A stretch of DNA of 64,000 bases from Pontibacter korlensis. Its GTDB lineage: Bacteria > Bacteroidota > Bacteroidia > Cytophagales > Hymenobacteraceae. Position 1 is the stretch's first letter; each line of letters begins with the position of its first letter. Below, in pieces: positions 1 to 8,807 of this stretch. The notes beneath the pieces were generated by a model, which was given only the letters and a program-made list of their open reading frames with translations, had not been told where the DNA came from and searched no databases. The stretch is taken from contig NZ_CP009621.1 of the NCBI RefSeq assembly GCF_000973725.1, positions 1,059,501 through 1,123,500 of the forward strand. Reading direction: 5' to 3'. Position numbers and translations under genes: made by a program.

Positions 1-103
1 GCCTTAACCCTCGCTACGCTTCAGGCTTCGGCTGCACCAGCCCGTTATCCACAACAAACACTTTAAGCCTCCGTTTTACCCCTAGCACAAATCTATACCA
101 CCC

Positions 104-1558
104 GTGAAAAAGCAGTTCATCCTTTCGTTTATACTTCTGTGTCTGCTCTGCCAGCCGCAGGCTATACTTGCTCAGTCCAAAACCAGAGCATCCGTAGATT
201 TCAGCTATAATCCCGATCCTGAAGCAGACCATTTTAACCAGCGCCTTCCTGACAAAAGTATACCTGTTGGGCAGAATGAGCTTGTGCTCCTGAACCGCAC
301 AGACAACAGCAAATACACAGTAGAGAAGTATAGTGCTGAGTTGAAAAAAGTTTGGTCTGTGGAGATCCCTTTAGAGGATGGAGAGACAGTAGATAAATTT
401 ACAGCCAACAACGAGGCAGTTCTGGTGATAACAAACCGCAAAGCTGGCCAAAATCAGCAGCTGTACGGGCACCGTATCAACCTTCAGGCAGAAAAGAAAG
501 AGCAGCCAGTACTGCTTTTAGAAGCGCCAGCTAAAAGCCGACGTGCAGGAGTTGCCATTTCTGAAGATGGCTCTCAGGTTTTAGCTTATCGCTTCCATAC
601 CGACAACAGCTTTCAGATACAAAGCATCAGCGGCAGTTTATTTAACGGCAATCTGCAGAAGCAACAGGATGTTAAGTATGACTTGAGCGACCTGCGCGGT
701 ATTCTGACGGCAGATATTCAGTTGGGCAATGGCGGCGAGCAGTATGTAAGTTTGATTTCGGACCAGATGAACCGCCTGAGTGTGCGCCAGTTTAAACCGG
801 GCCGCAAGGAAGCCAAAGTGATGTCGGTTTTGGTTGGAGGTGTGTTCGACGGACTGCAAGTATACATCCGCGATACCCGCTTCAAGTTAATGGAGGACGG
901 TTTGCTTTATGGAGCCGTTCTAACTGCCGACGAAAAGAGCGGCGGCTACTACAGTCTTAAAGCTGTAAAGTACGACTTCGAGAATGAGGACATGGTTTTC
1001 GCTGAGGAGTTTAAGTTCAGCCCAGATTATGTGCAGAAGATAAATGCTCTCGACAAGAGCAATAAGGGCAACAGGCTACAAGACATTTCCCTAAGCGAGC
1101 TACTGCTGACACCGGAGAAAAAGCTTGTCATTCTGGCCGAGAAGAAGTATACAGAAGGCGGCGAGAATGCGCCATACTTCGCAGAAGAGCTGCACCTTTT
1201 CGCTTACGACGAGTACATGGGCTACGACTGGAATTCTGTGCTAACGAAGCAACAGCAAGCACCTGCCGCCGAAGGCTTCACCAGTATCTCCTACAGTTCT
1301 CACCTGAGCGGCAACACACTAAACCTGCTTACACTTGAGGAACTAAACGGGAAGTATGATTTGTACCTGCGCCAAATCAACACTAGCAATGGCAGCTCCT
1401 CAGCTCCTCAGGCCCTTCGGCTTAATGTAGCCAATGATAAGAAGCTAGCCTACGTGAAAGATTACACCGTTTGGCTAGCTCCTAAAGACATTGTTACCGT
1501 GGTACGCGCGGGCAAAAAACCAGACCAGCTTCAGCTTAGCCGTATAGAGATAAAATAA
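104..1558 (+). CDS. Secreted protein of unknown function
   Basis: I do not recognise a family. The 484-residue product begins with a clear Sec signal peptide (about residues 1-23, cleavage near AILAQ) and has no later membrane segment, so it should be periplasmic or exported. The rest is charged and rich in beta-type stretches, which could suit a propeller or sandwich fold, but that is a guess. The start used is GTG at 104, which puts a lysine pair directly before the hydrophobic core; no in-frame ATG gives an equally good signal peptide. No lipobox is present. It stands alone and faces the glycosyltransferase tail-to-tail with only 8 bases between stop codons. The gene carries six copies of AAGTATA or its complement. 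Confidence 0.75.
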   Translation: MKKQFILSFILLCLLCQPQAILAQSKTRASVDFSYNPDPEADHFNQRLPDKSIPVGQNELVLLNRTDNSKYTVEKYSAELKKVWSVEIPLEDGETVDKFTANNEAVLVITNRKAGQNQQLYGHRINLQAEKKEQPVLLLEAPAKSRRAGVAISEDGSQVLAYRFHTDNSFQIQSISGSLFNGNLQKQQDVKYDLSDLRGILTADIQLGNGGEQYVSLISDQMNRLSVRQFKPGRKEAKVMSVLVGGVFDGLQVYIRDTRFKLMEDGLLYGAVLTADEKSGGYYSLKAVKYDFENEDMVFAEEFKFSPDYVQKINALDKSNKGNRLQDISLSELLLTPEKKLVILAEKKYTEGGENAPYFAEELHLFAYDEYMGYDWNSVLTKQQQAPAAEGFTSISYSSHLSGNTLNLLTLEELNGKYDLYLRQINTSNGSSSAPQALRLNVANDKKLAYVKDYTVWLAPKDIVTVVRAGKKPDQLQLSRIEIK

Positions 1559-1566
1559 GCAGCTAA

Positions 1567-2295
1567 CTACAGCTTAAGTTGCTGCAGAAAGCGGGGCATA
1601 ACAGCCTCGCTTTTTTGTTTTACCTTCATCCTTCTGGTAAAAGAGGTTAGCTGTAACAGCATATGAGAGAAACCCACAAAGGATACTATCTCCAGGTACA
1701 TTTTAAACTCCCTCTTTGAGCCATCCACCACCCCAAGCTTATCAACTTTATAAGTATTGGTGGCAGACCAAGGCATCCAGCGAACTTGCTTCCTGTGTCG
1801 CAGCATGTACCGGTTTATAGCTACCTCCAACTGGTACCTCTTTATCTTTTGATGTACTACCTGCTCCAGATCTGCTTTCTTGATCAAGCGCTCACCCGAG
1901 AGAAGGATATCACTGCGGTACCACCTCACAAACCATGGCGAATTTATGCGCCGCAGTATGATCATATCCACAGTGGGGTTTTTAGCCATAGCAGAGACGG
2001 CTGCCTCTATTTCATCTGTATTTAGTGCCTGCAGGTCCGCATCCATTAACAAGACATGCTCATTTTTGACTAACGTCAAGCCTTTCTTTATTGCGGCTGC
2101 CTTACCTTTGTTGCTCGGTAAGCGCACGACTTGTACTTGCGGCCAACATCTTTCAATATAATCAGCTGTCCCATCTGAAGATCCATCATCAACACATACA
2201 ACTTGTGTAACCGATCTCACCTTTATTATTTCCTTCAGAACAGTACCAATCCGCTGCCGCTCATTGTAACACGGAATGAGACAAGATATTTGCAT
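1567..2295 (-). CDS. Family 2 glycosyltransferase (GT-A fold)
   Basis: Likely transfers a sugar from a nucleotide donor in the cytoplasm; the acceptor is not predictable. The 242-residue protein opens with the GT2 nucleotide-binding half: an SCLIPCYNE strand, DDGSSDGT at 36-43, an NKGKAAA segment near 62-68, and the metal-binding DADLQ at 85-89. The C-terminal half (about 110-242) is basic, and the protein lacks the transmembrane tail of dolichol-phosphate mannose synthases, so it is probably soluble. It is monocistronic, with no polysaccharide cluster around it to indicate a pathway. GT2 membership is secure; substrate is unknown. Confidence 0.85.
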   Translation of the reverse strand: MQISCLIPCYNERQRIGTVLKEIIKVRSVTQVVCVDDGSSDGTADYIERCWPQVQVVRLPSNKGKAAAIKKGLTLVKNEHVLLMDADLQALNTDEIEAAVSAMAKNPTVDMIILRRINSPWFVRWYRSDILLSGERLIKKADLEQVVHQKIKRYQLEVAINRYMLRHRKQVRWMPWSATNTYKVDKLGVVDGSKREFKMYLEIVSFVGFSHMLLQLTSFTRRMKVKQKSEAVMPRFLQQLKL

Positions 2296-2424
2296 AGTTT
2301 TATTTTGTTCATGTATAGGTGCTTATTCCAAATACGTTGAAACCATGATAAAATTCGTTCTTATGCGACTTTTTTTTGCACAAAAAAGCTTACCAAACAA
2401 AGCTGATGCTCTCAAAAAGACAAT

Positions 2425-2456
2425 AAAAAAGGCTGCTACCTTTGGTAACAGCCTTT
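2425..2456 (-). terminator. Rho-independent terminator after the acyl-CoA dehydrogenase
   Basis: A stem AAAGGCTGCTACC pairs with GGTAACAGCCTTT (one mismatch, three-base loop). Read on the minus strand it is followed by a run of six T. It lies about 20 bases beyond the stop codon at 2476 and closes the fatty-acid oxidation operon. Confidence 0.85.
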
Positions 2457-2475
2457 GAACTATAAGTGGTCAGAA

Positions 2476-4266
2476 TTAATACACAAACTCGTTTGCCTCA
2501 ATTAGGGCAGCGGCTATACGACGACGCGCTTCTTTAGTGTTATACAAATCTTTCTTCGTGAAGCGCTTCAGGCCCATAAACAACAAGCGTTGTTCATCAC
2601 CTTCGGCCATAGCGGCAATAGCCTCCTTACCTGCCTTAAAGGCAGTATCTACGGCATCGTTCACTGTAACTCGTACAATATCTATTTGATTTGCTACAGC
2701 CTCCTCACCTTTCTGGCTTACTAGTTTTTCCACACGCAACAAGGTCGATTCTGCTACATAGGTTTTGATAGCCATATCGGCAATGCTCATCAGTATCTCC
2801 TGCTCTTTAGCCAGTGAGTTCATATACTTCTGCACTGCCGTACCTGCCACCATCAGAATAGCTTTCTTCAGATTCTTGATAGCCTTGTGCTCCGCTGTAA
2901 ACAGGCCTTCCTCCTCGTCACCAAAGTCTGGGATAGACATTAGCTCCTGCTGCACTGCCTGGGCTGGTCCCATCAGGTCCAGTTCACCTTTCAAGGCTTT
3001 CTTCAGGATCATGTCTACTGTCAGCATGCGGTTGATCTCGTTGGTACCTTCAAAGATGCGGTTGATACGGGAGTCGCGGTAAGCGCGGTCCATCGGATAG
3101 TCTGCAGAGAAGCCGTAGCCACCGTAAATCTGCACACCTTCGTCTACTACATAATCCAGCACCTCTGAGCCTTCTACTTTCAGCATAGCAGCCTCAACGG
3201 CAAACTCTCGGGCAGCACCCATCAGAGCCTCGTTTTCGTTGGCTCCGTTCGCCATTAGCTCCTGCTCTTTGCGATAGATATCCATACCGCAACGATATAA
3301 GGCTGATTCTACGCCGTAAATGCGAATAGCTTGCTCGGCCAGCTTATAACGGATAGCACCAAATTTTGAGATTGGAAGCTTGAACTGGTGACGCTCGTTA
3401 GCATACTTCACAGACAGGTCGGCTACTTTTTTTGCAGCTCCCAGTGTAGCAGCACCTAGTTTAATCCGACCAATGTTCAGGATATTAAAAGCAATCAGGT
3501 GGCCTTTACCAATCTCGCCTAGCACGTTTTCCTTCGGCACTTCACAGTCTTCGAAGAACACCTGGCGAGTAGAAGAACCTTTGATACCCATTTTGTGCTC
3601 TTCATTGCCAAGGCTCACTCCTTTGTAGACGCGCTCCACAATAAAGCCTGTAAACTTATCTCCATCTACCTGTGCGAACACCACAAACACATCCGCAAAA
3701 CCTGCATTGGTGATCCACATTTTCTGGCCGTTCAGGATGTAGTGCGTACCTGCCTCGTTCAGTACAGCTTTCGTCTTAGCCGCCAAAGCATCGGAACCAG
3801 AACCAGGCTCCGTTAAGCAGTAGGCTGACATCCACTCACCACTCACCAGCTTCGGGATATACTTGTTCTTCTGCTCTTCGGTACCAAAGTATAAGATTGG
3901 CAGCGTACCGATACCCGTGTGTGCCGCAAAGGCTACCGGGAAGGAATGTCCACCACCTACTGACTCTGTTACCAGCAGCGAAGTGTTGAAGTCCATATTC
4001 AGCCCGCCATACTGCTCCGGAATAGATACAGCGAACAACCCCAGCTCACCTGCCTTTTTCATCAGGCTTTCCATCAGGCCTTCCTCATGGTTGTCAAGGC
4101 GATCTAGCAACGGGTATACTTCCTCGCGCACAAAGTCCTTACAGGTTTGTGCCATCATCAGCTGCTCCTCATTAAAGTCAGCAGGTATAAATACGTCCTG
4201 CGGGTTTGTCTCCTTTATCAGGAACTCACCACCTTGGATGGTGGCAGTTTGTGTTGTTTTTTCCAT
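2476..4266 (-). CDS. Acyl-CoA dehydrogenase, long form with C-terminal extension
   Basis: FAD enzyme for the first step of beta-oxidation, converting acyl-CoA to trans-2-enoyl-CoA. The 596 residues hold the N-terminal helical domain (about 35-145), the signature YCLTEPGSGSDA at 149-160, WITNAG at 184-189, and the C-terminal helical domain with FEGTNE at 405-410, where Glu406 matches the catalytic base of medium-chain enzymes. A further domain of about 170 residues follows, as in very-long-chain and Bacillus FadE-type enzymes, so long substrates are likely. It is the last gene of the marR-HAD/hydratase-thiolase operon, but the S23-type gene and about 40 bases of repeat sequence separate it from the thiolase. 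Confidence 0.95.
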   Translation of the reverse strand: MEKTTQTATIQGGEFLIKETNPQDVFIPADFNEEQLMMAQTCKDFVREEVYPLLDRLDNHEEGLMESLMKKAGELGLFAVSIPEQYGGLNMDFNTSLLVTESVGGGHSFPVAFAAHTGIGTLPILYFGTEEQKNKYIPKLVSGEWMSAYCLTEPGSGSDALAAKTKAVLNEAGTHYILNGQKMWITNAGFADVFVVFAQVDGDKFTGFIVERVYKGVSLGNEEHKMGIKGSSTRQVFFEDCEVPKENVLGEIGKGHLIAFNILNIGRIKLGAATLGAAKKVADLSVKYANERHQFKLPISKFGAIRYKLAEQAIRIYGVESALYRCGMDIYRKEQELMANGANENEALMGAAREFAVEAAMLKVEGSEVLDYVVDEGVQIYGGYGFSADYPMDRAYRDSRINRIFEGTNEINRMLTVDMILKKALKGELDLMGPAQAVQQELMSIPDFGDEEEGLFTAEHKAIKNLKKAILMVAGTAVQKYMNSLAKEQEILMSIADMAIKTYVAESTLLRVEKLVSQKGEEAVANQIDIVRVTVNDAVDTAFKAGKEAIAAMAEGDEQRLLFMGLKRFTKKDLYNTKEARRRIAAALIEANEFVY

Positions 4267-4306
4267 GGCTACTCAAATTTCTTATAGTTGTATCAAGTAT
4301 CACGTA
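4267..4306 (-). repeat. Degenerate TATCAAG/TATCACG repeat tract beside the S23-type gene
   Basis: The tract reads TATCAAGTATCACGTATCAAG on the plus strand (about 4290-4310), a short unit repeated with small changes. It spans the end of the four-helix-bundle gene, so that gene's last codons and TGA stop are written in the repeat. A related CGTA-rich tract lies on the other side (4676-4706). Similar tracts beside this gene family are familiar from other Bacteroidota, from memory. Confidence 0.5.
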
Positions 4307-4675
4307 TCAAGACACACGACCCTTTCTGTCAAGCATGTTTATAAAGCCGTTTAGCATCTTTTGTACGCCTTCATTCTTAGTTATCAAGTCTGAATACTGA
4401 GGCTGTTTAACGAAGCCGAAAGATTCAGCCAATATTAATTGTGTTTCAAGCTCGAAAGCAGATCCTAGAGCAATCCTCAGGAACTGACCAAATTCTTTAT
4501 CCGATCCACGACCTGCCCCCTCAGCTATATTGGATGGAACTGACACAACAGCACGATTAATCTGTGATGTCAGCCCATATCGTTCATCCTGTGGGAAAAG
4601 AGCAGTCGCTTTATAAACGAGCTTAGCTAGCTCTATTGAATCTTTCCACACTCTTAGCTCTTTGAAGTTATGCAT
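4307..4675 (-). CDS. Four-helix-bundle protein (S23 / 23S rRNA intervening-sequence family)
   Basis: A 122-residue all-helical protein of the family first found inside 23S rRNA intervening sequences and related to the Avd accessory protein of diversity-generating retroelements. Family hallmarks are the F-K-E-L-x-V-W-x-x-S start, the central SQINRAVVSVPSNIAEG segment (about 46-62) and the ELETQL helix (about 87-92). The molecular role is unknown; a nucleic-acid or scaffold role has been suggested for relatives. It is inserted between thiolase and acyl-CoA dehydrogenase, breaking an otherwise metabolic operon, and has degenerate repeats on both sides. I read it as an acquired cassette rather than a fatty-acid gene. 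Confidence 0.88.
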   Translation of the reverse strand: MHNFKELRVWKDSIELAKLVYKATALFPQDERYGLTSQINRAVVSVPSNIAEGAGRGSDKEFGQFLRIALGSAFELETQLILAESFGFVKQPQYSDLITKNEGVQKMLNGFINMLDRKGRVS

Positions 4676-4706
4676 CTAAAAATTGTGCGTCGTGCTACGT
4701 ACGTCG
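4676..4706. repeat. CGTA/CGTCG-rich spacer between thiolase and S23-type gene
   Basis: The 31-base spacer contains GTGCGTCGTGCTACGTACGTCG, a run of short self-similar units. It lies exactly between the thiolase stop and the S23-type start, and shares a GTCGTG...TACGT skeleton with the complement of the tract at the other end of the gene. This suggests imperfect inverted ends of a small unit. Confidence 0.4.
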
Positions 4707-5885
4707 TTATTTCAAAAACTCAAACACTCCAGCTACACCTTGGCCACCGCCGACGCAGGCAGTTACCAAGCCGTGTTTGCCACCAGTGCGGCGCAGGTCG
4801 CTGAAAAGCTGTACAGAGAGCTTGGCTCCAGAGCAGCCGAGTGGGTGGCCAAGCGCGATGGCTCCACCGTTGATGTTTAGTTTGTCCGGATCAAAGTCCA
4901 GATGACGCATAACGGCAAGAGACTGAGCCGCGAAAGCTTCGTTCATCTCAATCAGGTCTATGTCGTTCAGCGTCATGCCTGCTTGCTTTAGAGCTTTTGG
5001 AACTGCAGCTATTGGCCCCATACCCATGATGCGCGGATCTACGCCACCGGTTCCGTAGCTTATCAGGCGTGCAATCGGCTCTAGGTTCAGCTCTTTCACC
5101 ATACGTTCGCTCATCACAATAACAAAGGCAGCTCCGTCGGAGGTTTGAGATGAGTTACCAGCCGTTACTGTACCTCCGGCCGCAAATACTGGCTTCAGGC
5201 GAGCCAACGCCTCCATTGAGGTGTCAGCACGTGGCCCCTCGTCGGTGTCCACTACATAGCTGCGGGTTTTCTTCTTGCCACTTTCATCCAGGTAAGTTTC
5301 CTCCACCGTAATCGGCACGATCTGGTCTTTGAAGTACCCCTTCTCAATTGCATTCAGCGCCTTCTGGTGCGACTTAAAAGCAAACTCATCCTGGTCTTCA
5401 CGTGAAACATTATAATCTGCAGCTACGGCCTCGGCTGTTAAGCCCATACTCAGGTACCAATCTGGGTTCTTGCTAGCTATCTTGTAGTTCGGAACAGTTT
5501 TCCAACCTGCTGTTGGCACCAGCGACATAGACTCGGTACCTCCGGCAATAATACAGTCGGCCATTCCTGCCGAAATGCGGTTAGCTGCCATGGCAATAGT
5601 CTCCAGGCCGGATCCGCAGTAACGGTTTACCGTCATGCCACTTACTGACATAGGCAAAGCCAGCAGCGAGATCATACGGCCAATCTGCAGGCCCTGCTCC
5701 GCCTCCGGCACAGCGTTACCCACAATCAGGTCGTCTACACGCTCTGGGTCCAGGGCAGGCACGGTAGATAGTAGGTGCTTGATGACATCAGCAGCCAGGT
5801 CATCAGGTCTGGTGAACCGGAAGGCACCACGCGAAGCTTTCCCCACGGCGCTACGAAATCCGGCTACGATATATGCATTGTTCAT
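4707..5885 (-). CDS. fadA: Acetyl-CoA C-acyltransferase (3-ketoacyl-CoA thiolase)
   Basis: Cleaves 3-ketoacyl-CoA with CoA in the last step of beta-oxidation. The ATG at 5885 gives a 392-residue protein, normal for the family; the frame stays open upstream but that extension overlaps the preceding gene and lacks thiolase features. The nucleophile is Cys90 in VNRYCGSG. The C-terminal half carries the GHPLGCSGA histidine motif and CVGGGQG with the second catalytic cysteine close to the end. It follows the HAD/hydratase fusion gene by 34 bases, so the two probably form the trifunctional pair. No membrane segment; cytoplasmic. Confidence 0.95.
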   Translation of the reverse strand: MNNAYIVAGFRSAVGKASRGAFRFTRPDDLAADVIKHLLSTVPALDPERVDDLIVGNAVPEAEQGLQIGRMISLLALPMSVSGMTVNRYCGSGLETIAMAANRISAGMADCIIAGGTESMSLVPTAGWKTVPNYKIASKNPDWYLSMGLTAEAVAADYNVSREDQDEFAFKSHQKALNAIEKGYFKDQIVPITVEETYLDESGKKKTRSYVVDTDEGPRADTSMEALARLKPVFAAGGTVTAGNSSQTSDGAAFVIVMSERMVKELNLEPIARLISYGTGGVDPRIMGMGPIAAVPKALKQAGMTLNDIDLIEMNEAFAAQSLAVMRHLDFDPDKLNINGGAIALGHPLGCSGAKLSVQLFSDLRRTGGKHGLVTACVGGGQGVAGVFEFLK

Positions 5886-5919
5886 TTTTGATGCTCTTTT
5901 ATAGTTTGTACTATAGTTC

Positions 5920-8322
5920 CTAGTTTCTAAGCGGCTTGCCTGTGGTAAGGATGCTCTGGATACGCTCCAGTGTTTTGCGCTCACCTGTCAGCGACAGGAA
6001 CGCCTCACGCTCCAGGTCCAACAGGTACTGCTCGCTTACCTCGGTTGGGGCAGACAAATCGCCACCGCACATTACATAGGCCAGTTTCTGCGAAATCTTC
6101 AGGTCATGTGCTGACATATAGCGGCCTGTGTACATAGCATTGGCACCTGTCAGGAACATACCGAGAGCGCCACGGCCCTGTACTTTGATGTTAGTGCGCT
6201 GCACCGGCTTAGTATAGCCTGACTCCGCCAGAAGTATAGCCTGTGCCTTTGCATCAGCAATTAAGCGGTTGCTGTTAATAGTGATGCCATCGCTCGGACG
6301 CATGTAGCCTAAGTCCACAGCCTCTTTTGCTGAGGTAGACACCTTTGCCATACCGATGTTCAGGAACACGTTCTTCAGGTCGTTGTACTCTATGTCGCCA
6401 TCTGCATACATATCAGCAGCGCGTAGCGTCATCTCTTTGGTACCGCCACCGCCTGGTATCAGGCCAACACCAAACTCTACCAAGCCCATATAAGTCTCGG
6501 CGGCTGCCTGTATCTGGTCGCAGTGCAGGTTCAGTTCGCAGCCACCGCCCAGGGTAAGGCCATGCGGAGCGCCCACTACAGGTATAGCCGAGTAGCGCAT
6601 GCGCATCATAGCATTCTGGAACTGGCGGATGATCATATTCAGCTCATCGTAATCCTGATCCAAGGCATACATGTAGATGAGGCCTACGTTAGCACCGGCA
6701 GAGAAATTAGCGCCCTGGTTGCCTACCACCATACCTCTAAATTCTTTCTCGGCAAGATCTATACCCTTGTTCAGCGCCTGAATTACGTCACCACCCATAG
6801 TATTCATCTTCGTCTGGAACTCCACATTTAGGATGCCGTCGCCCAGATCAATGATGGAGGCACCACTGTTTTTCCAGATAGTTTTGCTGCCACGCAGGTT
6901 GTTCAGAATAATAAAGTTCTCTGCGCCAGGTATGGCTTTATACTCTTTGCTGTTGATGTCGTAGTAGCGGCGGGTGCCGTTTTCTACGATGTAGAAAGAC
7001 TCCTTCTGGTGCTCCAGCATCTGTGTTACCCACGGCGCAGGCTCATAGCCAGCTTCAACCATGCGCTGCACACCTTCGCGGGCACCAATGGCATCCCAAT
7101 ACTCAAACGGACCTAGCTCCCAACCAAATCCGGCACGCAGCGCATCGTCTATGCGGTACAACTCGTCTGAGATTTCCGGTATGCGGTTAGAAACGTACTG
7201 GAACAGGCCGAACAGCGTCTCGTTGAAGAATTGTGCCGCTTTATCAGTTTGGCGGGAGAAAAGCTGGATACGCTTGCGCAAATCTTCCACCGGCTTCAGC
7301 ACCTCAAGGCTCTGGAACTTCACCTTCTGCTTTGGCCCGTACTCCATGGTGTTCAGGTCCAGCGTCAGAATCTCTGTTTTGCCTTTGGCGTCTTTTGTCT
7401 TTTTATAGAAACCCTGTCCGGTTTTGTCGCCCAGCCACTTGTTCTCCACCATCTTCTGCACATAGCCCGGAATCTGGAACAGGTCCCTCGACTCGTCTTT
7501 CTCCCCTGCCTGGTAAAGACCATTGGCTACGTTTACAGTAGTATCCAGACCAACAACATCCAACGTTCGGAATGTGGCTGACTTCGGACGACCTACAACT
7601 GGGCCAGTGATCTTATCTACCTCATCTATGGTGAGACCTGTTTTCTCCATGGCCTTCAGCGTATGCATGATACCGTAGATACCCACGCGATTGGCGATGA
7701 AAGCAGGCGTGTCTTTGGCTAGCACCGTAGTTTTGCCCAAGTACAGATCACCGTAGTGCATCAGAAAATCCACTACAGCCGGGTCTGTCTCTGGCGTAGG
7801 AATAATCTCCAAAAGCTTCAGGTAACGCGGTGGGTTAAAGAAGTGCGTGCCACAGAAATGTTTCTTGAAATCATCAGAGCGGCCATCCAGCATCAGGTGG
7901 ATAGGAATGCCCGAGGTGTTGGAGGTGATTAGTGTACCCGGCTTGCGATGCTGCTCTACCTGCTCGTACACTTGTTTCTTTATCTTCAGGTTCTCCACTA
8001 CTACCTCAATAGTCCAGTCGGCAGTAGCGATATCCTTCATGTTATCTTCAAAGTTGCCCGTTTGGATAAGGCGTGCATCGGACTTGCGGTACAGCGGCGA
8101 GGGGTTAGAATTGATGGCCGCCTTGAGCGAGCTGTCTACAATGCGGTTGCGCACAGCTTTACTCTCCAACGTGAGGTCCTTCTTCTCTTCTTCAGGCGTT
8201 AAATCTCTTGGTACGATGTCCAGCAGCAGCACCTGCACCCCGATATTGGCGAAGTGGCAGGCAATGCGGGAGCCCATCACCCCGGAGCCAAGCACGGCTA
8301 CCTTCTTTATTATTCTTTTCAT
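5920..8322 (-). CDS. 3-hydroxyacyl-CoA dehydrogenase / enoyl-CoA hydratase fusion (FadN-like)
   Basis: Bifunctional enzyme for the hydration and NAD-dependent oxidation steps of beta-oxidation. Domain order is dehydrogenase first, hydratase second, as in Bacillus FadN and opposite to E. coli FadB. The NAD-binding loop is GSGVMGSR at 12-19; 3-hydroxyacyl-CoA dehydrogenase C-terminal domains occupy roughly 190-440. The hydratase part (about 490-700) shows FSAGANVGL and a glycine-rich GLTLGGGCEL oxyanion segment. The protein is 800 residues, typical for this order. It lies 17 bases after the MarR gene and 34 before the thiolase gene, consistent with one transcript. Confidence 0.95.
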   Translation of the reverse strand: MKRIIKKVAVLGSGVMGSRIACHFANIGVQVLLLDIVPRDLTPEEEKKDLTLESKAVRNRIVDSSLKAAINSNPSPLYRKSDARLIQTGNFEDNMKDIATADWTIEVVVENLKIKKQVYEQVEQHRKPGTLITSNTSGIPIHLMLDGRSDDFKKHFCGTHFFNPPRYLKLLEIIPTPETDPAVVDFLMHYGDLYLGKTTVLAKDTPAFIANRVGIYGIMHTLKAMEKTGLTIDEVDKITGPVVGRPKSATFRTLDVVGLDTTVNVANGLYQAGEKDESRDLFQIPGYVQKMVENKWLGDKTGQGFYKKTKDAKGKTEILTLDLNTMEYGPKQKVKFQSLEVLKPVEDLRKRIQLFSRQTDKAAQFFNETLFGLFQYVSNRIPEISDELYRIDDALRAGFGWELGPFEYWDAIGAREGVQRMVEAGYEPAPWVTQMLEHQKESFYIVENGTRRYYDINSKEYKAIPGAENFIILNNLRGSKTIWKNSGASIIDLGDGILNVEFQTKMNTMGGDVIQALNKGIDLAEKEFRGMVVGNQGANFSAGANVGLIYMYALDQDYDELNMIIRQFQNAMMRMRYSAIPVVGAPHGLTLGGGCELNLHCDQIQAAAETYMGLVEFGVGLIPGGGGTKEMTLRAADMYADGDIEYNDLKNVFLNIGMAKVSTSAKEAVDLGYMRPSDGITINSNRLIADAKAQAILLAESGYTKPVQRTNIKVQGRGALGMFLTGANAMYTGRYMSAHDLKISQKLAYVMCGGDLSAPTEVSEQYLLDLEREAFLSLTGERKTLERIQSILTTGKPLRN

Positions 8323-8339
8323 AGAATAGTTGTAGTTGT

Positions 8340-8780
8340 CTATGGGTTAAAGATTTCTTTATTCTCGATCATGCCAAGTATGCGGCCACAAACCTTTAGG
8401 AACACTTCCAGCTCCTCTTGTGGTATTTCCTCGCGAATTATGTGGTTAAACTGCTTTACCGTCTGACGTGATATTTCCTTTTTCTCCAGCCCCTTTTCTG
8501 TCAAAAAGATGCGCACCAGGCGCTTATCATTAGGGTCAGACACTTTATAGATGAGGTTTTTCTCCTCCATGCTTTTAAGGATACGGGTCAGGCTTCTTGC
8601 CTCCAGCCCGAGCAGCGGAGCAATCTTGGTTGCGGGTGTTCCTGTTTCCTGGTTGATGTTCAGTAACACGAACCCTATGGATGTAGTAATGTCGGCCTTG
8701 GCTGCCTCTGTATTATACATACGAGAGATGGCGTGCCAACACACTTTAAAGTTATAATCTACTGTTTCTTCCGGCTTCAT
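8340..8780 (-). CDS. MarR-family transcriptional regulator
   Basis: A 146-residue winged-helix regulator, first gene of the beta-oxidation operon and so probably its repressor, perhaps sensing an acyl-CoA or other lipid ligand. The DNA-binding part covers about 35-110: a recognition helix region with LLGLEARSLTRILKSMEEK and a wing with D-P-N-D-K-R-L-V-R, the usual MarR wing signature. Helices at both ends would form the dimer interface. A candidate promoter box lies just upstream. Autoregulation is an inference from position. Confidence 0.9.
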   Translation of the reverse strand: MKPEETVDYNFKVCWHAISRMYNTEAAKADITTSIGFVLLNINQETGTPATKIAPLLGLEARSLTRILKSMEEKNLIYKVSDPNDKRLVRIFLTEKGLEKKEISRQTVKQFNHIIREEIPQEELEVFLKVCGRILGMIENKEIFNP

Positions 8781-8799
8781 TCTCTGTAATGGTGTATAC

Positions 8800-8807
8800 C
8801 AAATATA
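8800..8807 (-). promoter_or_regulatory. Candidate -7 box of the marR-fad operon
   Basis: On the minus strand TATATTTG matches the Bacteroidota -7 consensus TAnnTTTG and ends 19 bases before the marR start codon. No TTTG sits at the expected -33 spacing, so the call rests on one box plus position. Confidence 0.45.

Noticed and set aside
14..232. 72-codon minus-strand frame at the left edge
   Set aside because: Mostly antisense to the signal-peptide region of the secreted protein at 104; no recognisable sequence. The first 103 bases hold no other supported feature.
1880..2161. Frames opposite the glycosyltransferase and similar antisense frames throughout (for example 7847-8329, 43701-44087, 52890-53408)
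   Set aside because: All lie fully opposite well-supported genes and lack family motifs.
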